Shown: positions 1 to 5,706 of the stretch, one piece after another | How positions within the stretch are numbered: position 1 is the stretch's first letter | Layout of the letters: every line of letters begins with the position of its first letter | DNA from: Rhodospirillales bacterium | GTDB lineage: Bacteria > Pseudomonadota > Alphaproteobacteria > Acetobacterales > Acetobacteraceae | Direction of reading: 5' to 3' | NCBI GenBank assembly: GCA_015654825.1 | Contig: JAATGE010000358.1 | Span: forward strand, 1 to 5,706 | Length of the DNA: 5,706 bases | Notes under the pieces: generated by a model | The model's input: only the letters and a program-made list of their open reading frames with translations | Database searches by the model: none | Told to the model about the DNA's origin: nothing | Made by a program: the position numbers and the translations under genes

Positions 1-1807
1 CGAGGATGCTTTGCGCGTTATTATCCAGTTCCTGCTGCACCTCTTCCGCCGACCAGTTGGTGCCCGGCGACACCGGAATGGTCAGCAGGTCGCGCAGGCT
101 GGCGCGGGGCCGCCCCGCCAGTTCGGCCTGCCGCCGCGCCACATCCACCTGGTGGTAATGCAGCGCATGTAGCGTGGCCGCGGTCGGCGACGGCACCCAG
201 GCGGTGCTGGCACCGGCCTGCGGATGCGCGATTTTCTGCGCCAGCATATCCGCCATCCGGTCCGGCGCCGCCCACATGCCCTTGCCGATCTGCGCGCGGC
301 CGGGCAGGCCGCAGGCCAGGCCGATATCGACGTTCTGATCTTCGTAGGCGCGGATCCACGGCGTGTGCTTGATGTCGTTCGTGCGGATCATCGGCCCCAC
401 CTCCATCGAGGTGTGGATTTCGTCACCGGTACGATCGAGAAAGCCGGTGTTGATGAATACCACCCGGTCTTTCGCCGCATGGATGCACGCGGCGAGGTTG
501 ACGCTGGTGCGTCGTTCCTCGTCCATGATGCCCATTTTCAGCGCATTGCGCGGCAGCGCCAGCAGATCCTCGACGCGCGCGAAAAGCTCGCTCGCGAACG
601 CCACTTCCTCCGGCCCATGCAGCTTCGGCTTGACGATATACATCGAGCCGACGCGGCTGTTGCCCAGGCGCGGTATGCCGCGCAGATCGTGCGTCGCGAT
701 CAGGGCGGTGATGGCGCAATCGAGGAAGGTTTCCGGCGTTTCCTCGCCGGATGCATCGCGCACCGCATCGGTGTACATGTGATGCCCGACATTGCGCACC
801 AGCATCAGGCTGCGCCCGTGCAGCGTCACCTCCCCGCCGCCCGGCGCGCGGTACACGCGATCGGGCTCCAGGTGCCGCACCACCTCGTGGCCGCCCTTTT
901 CGAAACGCGCGGACAGCGTGCCCTGGGTCAGCCCGTGCCAGTTGCGGTACACCACCACCTTGTCGGCGGCGTCCACCGCGGCGACGCTGTCCTCGCAATC
1001 CATGATGGTACTGACAGCCGATTCCAGGATCACATCGGCGATGCCCGCATGATCGGTGGCGCCCACCGGATGCGTGCGGTCGATTTTCAGTACGATGTGC
1101 AATCCGTTATGTTTCAGCAGCACGGCGCTGGGCGACGCATCATCGCCCTGCCAGCCGACAAATTGCACCGGATCGGCCAGCCGCGCATCGCCGCTGCCCG
1201 TCGCCACCACCAGCGCGCCGTCGCGCACCACGTAAGCCAGCGCCGTCGCATGGTTGCCGGTCGCGAGCGGCACCGAGTTATCGAGAAACGCTTTCGCGAA
1301 CGCAATCACCCGCGCGCCGCGCCGCTTGTTGTAGCCGTGGCCACGCTCGGCGCCATCGTCCTCCGGAATGGCATCGGTACCGTACAGCGCATCGTACAGG
1401 CTTGCCCAGCGCGCGTTCGCCGCATTCAGCGCATAGCGCGCGTTGGAAATCGGCACCACCAGCTGCGGCCCGGCGACGCGCGCGATTTCCGTGTCGACAT
1501 TCGCCGTGCCGATCGTGAACGGCTCCGGCTCCGGCTGCAAATAGCCGATGTCGCGCAGAAAGCTCTCATATTCGACCGGGTCGAACGGATGCGTGCGGTT
1601 GGCCTTGTGCCAGGCGTCGATCGTAGACTGCAACGAGTCCCGCTTGTGCAGCAACGTGCGGTTGCGCGGCGCGAGATCCGCGACAAGGCGGGCATAGCCC
1701 TGCCAGAATTGCGCGGCCGAAAGCCCGCTGCCGACCAGCGCTTCCTGCACCACGAAATCGTACAGGACCTTCGCTACCTGCAGGCCGCCGGCCCCAATGC
1801 GCTCCAT
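1..1807 (-). CDS. glcB: Malate synthase G, 3' end cut by the window edge
   Basis: Cytoplasmic enzyme that condenses glyoxylate with acetyl-CoA to make malate and CoA, in the glyoxylate shunt and glycolate use. The minus-strand frame is open from 1807 to the window edge and gives 602 of the roughly 723 residues usual for this family. Visible landmarks: AGPQLVVP and [13 protein letters not shown] near the N-terminus, [14 protein letters not shown] with Glu272, LVRNVGHH with Arg338 (enolate-stabilising Arg338 in E. coli GlcB), [12 protein letters not shown] with Glu430 and [13 protein letters not shown] with Asp458 (the Mg2+ ligands, Glu427 and Asp455 in E. coli), then AQIGKGMW and [19 protein letters not shown]. 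The catalytic-base motif MEDR (Asp631 in E. coli) lies beyond the edge, so its absence here means nothing. Start: ATG at 1807 is preferred over the in-frame ATG at 1840, because it has GAGG five bases upstream and begins [19 protein letters not shown], matching the Pseudomonas-type N-terminus. No glycolate oxidase genes are in view. Identity is near certain. Confidence 0.97.
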   Translation of the reverse strand, partial: MERIGAGGLQVAKVLYDFVVQEALVGSGLSAAQFWQGYARLVADLAPRNRTLLHKRDSLQSTIDAWHKANRTHPFDPVEYESFLRDIGYLQPEPEPFTIGTANVDTEIARVAGPQLVVPISNARYALNAANARWASLYDALYGTDAIPEDDGAERGHGYNKRRGARVIAFAKAFLDNSVPLATGNHATALAYVVRDGALVVATGSGDARLADPVQFVGWQGDDASPSAVLLKHNGLHIVLKIDRTHPVGATDHAGIADVILESAVSTIMDCEDSVAAVDAADKVVVYRNWHGLTQGTLSARFEKGGHEVVRHLEPDRVYRAPGGGEVTLHGRSLMLVRNVGHHMYTDAVRDASGEETPETFLDCAITALIATHDLRGIPRLGNSRVGSMYIVKPKLHGPEEVAFASELFARVEDLLALPRNALKMGIMDEERRTSVNLAACIHAAKDRVVFINTGFLDRTGDEIHTSMEVGPMIRTNDIKHTPWIRAYEDQNVDIGLACGLPGRAQIGKGMWAAPDRMADMLAQKIAHPQAGASTAWVPSPTAATLHALHYHQVDVARRQAELAGRPRASLRDLLTIPVSPGTNWSAEEVQQELDNNAQSIL

Positions 1808-1812
1808 GAAAA

Positions 1813-1816
1813 CCTC
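1813..1816 (-). promoter_or_regulatory. Ribosome binding site that decides the glcB start
   Basis: On the minus strand GAGG is followed by five bases (TTTTC) and then the ATG ending at 1807. The alternative in-frame ATG 33 bases further upstream (1838-1840) has no comparable purine-rich motif and would add 11 residues that do not resemble known malate synthase N-termini. Confidence 0.6.
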
Positions 1817-1882
1817 GTGACGGTGGATTTCGCGGGGCATGTATTGGCGTCTCGGCGTGCCGAAGGGAAGGGGCAGGGGGCG

Positions 1883-1933
1883 AAGGCCAGGGCTCTGCCC
1901 TGGACCCGCTGGGGCCGTAGGCCCCAGACCCCA
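1883..1933 (+). repeat. Palindromic intergenic repeat, copy A (double hairpin)
   Basis: The copy aligns end to end with the copy at 5579-5633, differing by four single-base gaps. It contains two consecutive perfect hairpins. The first is CCAGGGC (1887-1893) with GCCCTGG (1897-1903) and loop TCT. The second is CTGGGGCC (1909-1916) with GGCCCCAG (1920-1927) and loop GTA. Its location 76-126 bases upstream of the glcB start means it may fall within or next to the glcB leader. The pattern is that of a REP/BIME-like dispersed element, but no transposase (RAYT) is in the window. Confidence 0.85.
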
Positions 1934-1947
1934 CTGATGGGGGGGAA

Positions 1948-1985
1948 CGGCGAAGCCCATGAAATCGCTGGTACTGGCTTCGCCG
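1948..1985. repeat. Inverted repeat CGGCGAAGCC / GGCTTCGCCG
   Basis: Perfect ten-base arms at 1948-1957 and 1976-1985 are separated by 18 bases. The pair sits centrally between the two oppositely oriented repeat copies A and C. The right arm with one flanking base (TGGCTTCGCCG) recurs at 5483-5493, directly in front of another repeat fragment, so it probably belongs to the same repeat family rather than being a local operator. Confidence 0.55.
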
Positions 1986-2016
1986 GGGAGCCGATGAAAA
2001 GCCGCGCAGCGCCATC

Positions 2017-2071
2017 GGGGGTCTGGGACCTCAGGCCTCAGCTTGGTCCAGGGGCACGGCCATCTGGCCTT
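2017..2071 (-). repeat. Palindromic intergenic repeat, degraded copy C, inverted
   Basis: Read on the minus strand, this stretch follows the order of the 5579-5633 copy: AAGGCCAG, then CCCCTGGACC, then a CTGAGGCC / AGGTCCCAG arm pair and a final AGACCCC. Substitutions have broken most of the perfect pairing in both hairpins, so it looks like an older, decaying copy. Orientation is opposite to copy A, 83 bases away. Confidence 0.65.
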
Positions 2072-2147
2072 ACCTGACTCTCCCTGGCCTTCCTGCCCTG
2101 CGACAAGCGCAGTGCCCGGAATCGCCGCCCACCGCTAGACGCCCCCC

Positions 2148-3071
2148 ATGTCCGCCACCCACCTCGCACCCGACTCTCGCTTCGGCGCCGGGCCGGTCGC
2201 CGCGTACCTGGCCGTCTGCTTCGTGTGGGGCAGTACCTACGTCGCCATCCGCATGGCCGTGGAAAGCTTGCCGCCGCTGATCATGGTCGGCACCCGGTCG
2301 GTGCTCGCCGGGCTGGTCCTCGCCGGCTTTGCCCTGGCCCGCGGCGCCCGCCCGCCGCGCCTGCGCACCATCGGGCCGCTGATCCTCTCCTCCGTGCTGC
2401 TGTTCGTCGGCGGCCAGACCATGCTGGCGGTCGGCGAAACGCGCATCGAGAGCGGCCAGGCAGCGGTATTGGGTGCGTTGCAGGCGCTGGTCATGCCGCT
2501 CGCCGCCTGGACGCTGGGCGCCGCCCGCGCCCCGGGACGCACCACCTGGATCGGTCTGCTGATCGGCATCGCCGGTGTCGCCGTGCTGGTCAACCCGGGC
2601 GCCCACACGCTGAATTTCGTCGGCACCGCGGCGGTCCTGGCGAGCGTCGTCAGCTGGAGTTTCGGCGGCGCCGTGGCGCGGCGCTGGCCGATGGGGTCGG
2701 TGGCATTGGCCAGCGGCCTGCAAATGCTGATCGGCGGCCTGGCGTGCCTGCTGCTGAGTATTCCGTTCGGCACCTGGCACGGTTTTTCACTGGCCGCCGT
2801 CACGGCGCGCTCCGCAGCCGGCTTCTTCTACCTGGCGACCGTCGGCTCGCTGGTCGGCTTTTCCGCGTTCGCCTGGCTGGTGCACATCTGGCCGCCGGCG
2901 CGCCTGGCGACCTACACCTACGTCAACCCCGTCGTGGCCCTGGTGCTCGGCAGCGTCGTCGCCGGCGAAGTGCTGACCCCACGCGAGGTGCTGGCCACGC
3001 TGGTGATCCTCGGCGCGGTCGGCGTGGTCATGATCGGCGGCCGTGCCCGCTGGCCCCGCCGCGCTGCCTAG
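2148..3071 (+). CDS. EamA-family (DMT superfamily) transporter, YedA-like
   Basis: Inner-membrane permease of the drug/metabolite transporter superfamily. Relatives export amino acids, small metabolites or drugs, and the substrate here cannot be told from sequence. The 307 residues are almost entirely hydrophobic and form two tandem EamA repeats (about 18-150 and 160-297), enough for ten helices, which is the usual size. Family marks include FVWGSTYVAIR (residues 25-35) with the following PPLxMxGxR in helix 1-2, GxAVLVNPG at the end of the first repeat, SWSFG opening the second, and TYTYVNPVVA (255-264) followed by GEVLTPRE. This pattern is close to E. coli YedA. Start: an in-frame TAG at 2136-2138 makes the ATG at 2148 the first possible start. 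No Shine-Dalgarno motif precedes it, only GACGCCCCCC. Later starts would remove part of helix 1. The gene stands alone and ends just before a strong hairpin terminator. Confidence 0.93.
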   Translation: MSATHLAPDSRFGAGPVAAYLAVCFVWGSTYVAIRMAVESLPPLIMVGTRSVLAGLVLAGFALARGARPPRLRTIGPLILSSVLLFVGGQTMLAVGETRIESGQAAVLGALQALVMPLAAWTLGAARAPGRTTWIGLLIGIAGVAVLVNPGAHTLNFVGTAAVLASVVSWSFGGAVARRWPMGSVALASGLQMLIGGLACLLLSIPFGTWHGFSLAAVTARSAAGFFYLATVGSLVGFSAFAWLVHIWPPARLATYTYVNPVVALVLGSVVAGEVLTPREVLATLVILGAVGVVMIGGRARWPRRAA

Positions 3072-3096
3072 CCGCCCAATGATTAAGATATTCGAA

Positions 3097-3126
3097 AAAG
3101 GCCAGGGCAGAGCCCTGGCCTTTCTT
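3097..3126 (+). terminator. Rho-independent terminator after the EamA gene
   Basis: A perfect 12-bp stem, AAAGGCCAGGGC (3097-3108) with GCCCTGGCCTTT (3112-3123), loop AGA, begins 25 bases after the stop codon. On the plus strand it ends in TTTCTT. On the minus strand the stem runs into five T (complement of A95-A99 in the 3091-3100 block), so it could stop transcription from either side. The stem core CCAGGGC/GCCCTGG is the first hairpin of the dispersed repeat, with the loop in the opposite orientation (AGA instead of TCT). The 5' flank (AAGAT...ATTCGAAAA) also resembles the flank of the repeat at 5579. Confidence 0.85.
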
Positions 3127-3228
3127 GGCGAGTCTATCACTACGTGGGTTGGTACGAAGCCATTCGTTCCCCGACATCAATGCTGGCAACCCGACAAAAC
3201 CGCGATGCCCGCCCCCGCGCGACTCATT

Positions 3229-3240
3229 CACAATATTGTG
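3229..3240. promoter_or_regulatory. Perfect 12-bp palindrome CACAATATTGTG, possible operator
   Basis: An AT-centred perfect palindrome lies 91 bases upstream of the protease start, in an otherwise very GC-rich leader. Position and symmetry suit a dimeric regulator, but one such palindrome is expected by chance in a few kilobases and I do not recognise a known operator. Confidence 0.25.
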
Positions 3241-3267
3241 CCCCGGCGGCCGATACGCGCCAAGCCC

Positions 3268-3297
3268 TTCCCGCCGGCGCCCCGCGCGCGTTACACT
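3268..3297 (+). promoter_or_regulatory. Weak sigma70-like promoter candidate for the protease gene
   Basis: TACACT at 3292-3297 resembles a -10 box (TATAAT). TTCCCG at 3268-3273, 18 bases before it, is a poor -35. This would place transcription start about 25-30 bases before the ATG. No better candidate was seen between the terminator and the gene. Confidence 0.2.
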
Positions 3298-3315
3298 TCG
3301 CCATTGAACCCGGCC

Positions 3316-3321
3316 GGGAGG
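3316..3321 (+). promoter_or_regulatory. Ribosome binding site of the astacin gene
   Basis: GGGAGG is followed by nine bases (ATACCAAAA) and ATG at 3331. This fixes the start, because the reading frame stays open for 96 more codons upstream, across the terminator hairpin, without a signal-peptide-like beginning. Confidence 0.75.
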
Positions 3322-3330
3322 ATACCAAAA

Positions 3331-5448
3331 ATGTGGCGGCGCGTTACAATTGCAGCGTGTATTTCGGCGGTAAATTTTTCAGCCGCATCGGCGCACGATG
3401 CCCAAACCGGACTATTTCGCGGCCATCCGGTCATCTACAAAATGTCGCACGGTCAGGCAATTTTCCAGGGCGACATCGTACTTGATCACGTTTCGCCGCT
3501 GCCGCACGCCGGCGCGCGGATCAGGCCGCCATCCGTCGGCATTGCGTACGCGCAATATCTATGGCCGAAGAACGCGCAGGGCGTCGCGGAAATTCCCTAC
3601 ACCGTTACCAGCGGTGCCGCCGACCTGAATGCCGCGCTGTCTGCGTTCAACGCGACGTTTGCCGGCGTAATTCAGTTCGTGCCGCTGGTCAGCCAGACCG
3701 ACTATGTGAATTTCGATTTCGATCCGAATAACCTGTCCGGCCAGTGCGAATCGAGCGTCGGGCGTGTCGGCGGCCCGCAGGTAGTCGGCGGTTCGGCCGC
3801 CTGTGTGCTCGGCACGCTGCTGCACGAAATGGGCCATGTGGTCGGCCTGTACCACGAAATGTCGCGCCCCGACCGCGACAGCTACGTCACCCTCAATTTC
3901 AATAATGTCATCAAGGGATCGGAGGATAATTTCGATCCGCTGACCGACAATTTCCAGGACCTGACGCCGTTCGATTACGCGTCGGTGATGATGTACATCC
4001 CGTTTGCCTTCAGCCGCAACGGCGGCCCGGTGCTCGACACCATTCCGCCCGGCATGCAGCTTTCCAACCTGACCGGCTATACCGCCGGCGATATCGACGG
4101 CGTAAAGCGCCTGTACGGCGCGGCGCCCACCAAGGTGACCGTTACCAGCAACCCGCCAGGCCTTTCCGTCGTGGTGGACGGCACCACGGTTGCCACGCCG
4201 CAAACCTTCACCTGGAAGCTGAAATCCAACCACACGCTCGCGGTCCCCACGGGCGCACAAACGCTTTCCGGCGGCACCTACATTTATGGCCGCTGGAGCG
4301 ACAGCACGGAGGCCAGCCACAGCATCAAGGTCACCGCCGGCAACAACACGGTCACGCAACCAAATACTTCCCCTTCGGTCACGGTCTATACCGCGAACTT
4401 CGTGCAGCTGTCGGCCTACACCGCCGGCGTGGCGCCGAGCGGCGCCGGCAGCATATCGGTAAACCCCGCGCCGCAAACCTATCCCGGTGCCAGCGGCCAA
4501 TTCCTGATTGCGCGCCAACCCGTAACGCTGACGCCCACGCCCACCGGCAGCTACAAATTCATTACCTGGGGCGGCACCTCCGCCCCGTTCAGCGCCAACC
4601 CGAAACCGGATTACGTGCCCGACGGCGCCGAACCTTACGCGGTGAACGGCTATTTCAGCACGCAGCCGGTCACCACCATCACGACGACACCCGGCGGCTT
4701 CTACTTTTCCGTCGATGGCAGCTATTACAAGGGACCGCAGAGTTTCACGGCCGATCTGTTCGGCAGCGGCTGGGCGCCCGGCACCACGCACACGCTGACC
4801 GGCTTTTCGCCGAACGAGCCGTACAGCGTGAATTCCCGTTTTATCTTCAATAGCTGGAGCGACGGCGGCGCGCTCTCCCACACGATCACCGTGCCCACCC
4901 GTTCCAGCACGATCACCGGCCGTTTCACCGCGCAATACGTGCCGATCGTCTACACCGCCCCCGGCTGCGCCGCGACCGTCACGCTCACGCCCACGTCGCC
5001 CGACGGATTCTACAATGCCGGCAAGGTCGTTACGGTCAAATTGACCGCGCCGGCGAGCGGCCTGAAGCTGAACGGCTGGACCGGCGATCTCTCAGGCAAG
5101 AAAGCGACCCAGAAACTGACGGTGAACGATGAGGAACTGGCCATCGCCAACTACAACGTCGCCACGCAGCCTTTTGCGGTGACTTCGTTGTCGCCGGACC
5201 TCTTCGCCAGCGGTTCGGCCGGCGGCACGGTCAAGATCAAGGGCACCGGCTTCGGCCCGAACGAAGCGGTATTCGTAAACAACACCTACCGTGGCTCGAC
5301 TTTCGTCAGCGCCAAGGAAATCGACGTCACGCTGACCGCCGCCGACCTGATAACCCCAGGCGCCTTTCCGATCGGCGTTTCGAACTACCCCGCCGGCGGG
5401 GATTGCGGAAATTACGCCCAACTGGGGTTCTTTGTGGCGCTGCCGTAA
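3331..5448 (+). CDS. Secreted astacin-family (M12A) zinc metalloprotease with beta-repeat modules and IPT/TIG tail
   Basis: Exported endopeptidase, 705 residues. Residues 1-21 form a signal peptide (WRR, hydrophobic core, ASA before His22). Residues 22 to about 77 are a propeptide with FQGD (45-48), the FxGD motif whose Asp blocks the zinc in pro-astacins. The catalytic domain (about 78-263) carries HEMGHVVGLYHEMSRPDRD at 165-183, with zinc ligands His165, His169 and His175 and catalytic Glu166, and the Met-turn SVMMY (218-222), where Tyr222 is the fifth ligand. Cys139 and Cys158 match the short astacin disulfide; the second, long disulfide is absent. After it come four modules, 267-357, 358-442, 443-532 and 537-609, each built round a Trp (W322, W413, W509, W583). 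Modules 1 and 3 share VDG...W/NSWSD...H(S/T)I...F, and the fourth, with GWTGDLSG, resembles InlB-type B-repeats. Residues about 614-705 (SLSPDLFASGSAGGTVKIKGTGFGP) look like an IPT/TIG fold. Start chosen by ribosome binding site and signal peptide. Substrate unknown; the tail probably binds surfaces or polymers (inference). Catalytic assignment is very sure, module naming less so. Confidence 0.94.
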   Translation: MWRRVTIAACISAVNFSAASAHDAQTGLFRGHPVIYKMSHGQAIFQGDIVLDHVSPLPHAGARIRPPSVGIAYAQYLWPKNAQGVAEIPYTVTSGAADLNAALSAFNATFAGVIQFVPLVSQTDYVNFDFDPNNLSGQCESSVGRVGGPQVVGGSAACVLGTLLHEMGHVVGLYHEMSRPDRDSYVTLNFNNVIKGSEDNFDPLTDNFQDLTPFDYASVMMYIPFAFSRNGGPVLDTIPPGMQLSNLTGYTAGDIDGVKRLYGAAPTKVTVTSNPPGLSVVVDGTTVATPQTFTWKLKSNHTLAVPTGAQTLSGGTYIYGRWSDSTEASHSIKVTAGNNTVTQPNTSPSVTVYTANFVQLSAYTAGVAPSGAGSISVNPAPQTYPGASGQFLIARQPVTLTPTPTGSYKFITWGGTSAPFSANPKPDYVPDGAEPYAVNGYFSTQPVTTITTTPGGFYFSVDGSYYKGPQSFTADLFGSGWAPGTTHTLTGFSPNEPYSVNSRFIFNSWSDGGALSHTITVPTRSSTITGRFTAQYVPIVYTAPGCAATVTLTPTSPDGFYNAGKVVTVKLTAPASGLKLNGWTGDLSGKKATQKLTVNDEELAIANYNVATQPFAVTSLSPDLFASGSAGGTVKIKGTGFGPNEAVFVNNTYRGSTFVSAKEIDVTLTAADLITPGAFPIGVSNYPAGGDCGNYAQLGFFVALP

Positions 5449-5482
5449 GGAAGGGTGGGTGGATTTTTAGTTTAGGTCTGAT

Positions 5483-5511
5483 TGGCTTCGCCGACCAGGG
5501 GCTCTGCCCCC
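5483..5511 (+). repeat. Palindromic intergenic repeat, fragment E
   Basis: TGGCTTCGCCG (5483-5493) is followed by ACCAGGGGCTCTGCCCC, the first hairpin of the repeat family. The outer stem is lost because GCCCCTGG has become GCCCCCAT, leaving a five-base GGGGC/GCCCC stem with loop TCT. The rest of the element is absent. It lies 35 bases after the protease stop. Confidence 0.65.
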
Positions 5512-5578
5512 ATAGGCGCGAACGTAAGGGATTTCTGAGCTCTGACAACAGGAAGCTGAAGATTCGATTCGAAAAGTC

Positions 5579-5633
5579 AAGGCCAGGGGCTCTGCCCCTG
5601 GACCCCGCTGGGGCCAGTAGGCCCCAGACCCCA
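5579..5633 (+). repeat. Palindromic intergenic repeat, copy B (most intact)
   Basis: The reference copy of the family, 55 bases with two perfect hairpins. The first is CCAGGGGC (5583-5590) with GCCCCTGG (5594-5601), loop TCT. The second is CTGGGGCC (5608-5615) with GGCCCCAG (5620-5627), loop AGTA. It aligns with 1883-1933 over its full length and, inverted, with 2017-2071. It is preceded by an AT-richer flank (AAGATTCGATTCGAAAAG) that resembles the flank of the terminator at 3097. Confidence 0.88.
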
Positions 5634-5706
5634 TTCATCTGTTCCGAGTCTGGCATCGACACCGCGTCAATAGCCGGAGCTACAGGTCTGCAAGATTAGT
5701 ACAGAG

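Larger units (their letters stand above)
1808..2147. other. Divergent intergenic region between glcB and the EamA transporter
   Basis: This 340-base stretch separates two genes transcribed away from each other, so promoters for both should lie here. I cannot point to a convincing -35/-10 pair for either. It is dominated by a plus-oriented palindromic repeat (1883-1933), a spaced inverted repeat (1948-1985) and a degraded minus-oriented copy of the same palindromic repeat (2017-2071). The long plus-strand reading frame that crosses it from glcB is an antisense shadow. The remaining unique sequence next to the transporter (about 2072-2147) shows no motif I recognise. Confidence 0.6.
5449..5706. 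other. Non-coding tail downstream of the astacin gene
   Basis: This stretch holds a partial repeat (5483-5511) and a full repeat (5579-5633). Frames crossing it (for example plus 5403-5699) run through the repeats and resemble nothing known, so I do not call a gene. No T-run follows either hairpin on the plus strand, so neither is a classical terminator for the protease. The final 73 bases (5634-5706) show no feature I recognise and may lead into the next gene. Confidence 0.5.

Noticed and set aside
1883..2071. CRISPR array or att site
   Set aside because: The copies are inverted, unequal and not regularly spaced, and there are no cas genes, integrase or tRNA nearby.
224..2077. 617-residue plus-strand open frame
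   Set aside because: It is antisense to glcB, whose minus-strand frame carries every malate synthase motif. The composition (rich in His, Arg, Ala) is typical of a mirror frame in high-GC DNA, and it runs on through the repeats.
2070..2803. Minus-strand frames opposite the transporter
   Set aside because: They are mirror frames of a GC-rich membrane protein gene, rich in Gln/Arg/Gly, with no homology I recognise.
3043..3330. N-terminal extension of the astacin frame by 96 codons
   Set aside because: It overlaps the end of the transporter gene and translates through the terminator hairpin. The ATG at 3331 has a good ribosome binding site and begins a proper signal peptide.
3559..4935. 458-residue minus-strand open frame
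   Set aside because: It lies wholly antisense to the astacin gene and has the Arg/Gly/Ala-rich composition of a shadow frame, with no recognisable domain or ribosome binding site.
5403..5699. 98-residue plus-strand frame over the 3' tail
   Set aside because: It starts inside the astacin gene, crosses two palindromic repeats and has no ribosome binding site or known similarity.
1..5706. Defence system or new multi-gene operon
   Set aside because: The three genes are a central metabolic enzyme, a lone transporter and a secreted protease in separate transcription units. Nothing in their spacing or content links them.

Overview
The window comes from a high-GC bacterium, most likely a proteobacterium. 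This rests on the GC-rich third codon positions, a Pseudomonas/Mycobacterium-type malate synthase G and a YedA-like drug/metabolite transporter. The intergenic palindromic repeats (CCAGGGGC-TCT-GCCCCTGG followed by CTGGGGCC...GGCCCCAG) remind me of repeats that litter Acetobacteraceae genomes, but that placement is only a weak guess. The C-terminal modules of the protease resemble modules common in Acidobacteria, so phylum assignment from one gene would be unsafe.

Layout: (1) 1-1807, minus strand: glcB, malate synthase G. Its 3' end is cut off by the window edge; 602 residues are visible and roughly 120 are missing. (2) 1808-2147: a divergent intergenic region holding two copies of a palindromic repeat in opposite orientation, with another inverted repeat between them. 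(3) 2148-3071, plus strand: a YedA-type EamA/DMT transporter with ten predicted membrane helices, closed by a strong hairpin terminator at 3097-3126 that is itself built from the repeat's first palindrome. (4) 3124-3330: a short leader with a perfect 12-bp palindrome, a weak promoter candidate and a good ribosome binding site. (5) 3331-5448, plus strand: a secreted astacin-family (M12A) metalloprotease of 705 residues, with signal peptide, FxGD-containing propeptide, catalytic domain, four beta-rich repeat modules and a C-terminal IPT/TIG-like domain. (6) 5449-5706: non-coding tail with one partial and one full copy of the same repeat.

The three genes do not look like one pathway. Malate synthase serves the glyoxylate/glycolate route in the cytoplasm, the transporter sits in the inner membrane with unknown substrate, and the protease is exported. 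Each appears to be its own transcription unit, separated by repeat elements. I see no phage, CRISPR, toxin-antitoxin, RNA gene or transposase. The most interesting signals are the repeat family, whose copies differ by paired indels that keep a hairpin stem intact, and the domain architecture of the protease. I found no evidence for an undescribed multi-gene system.
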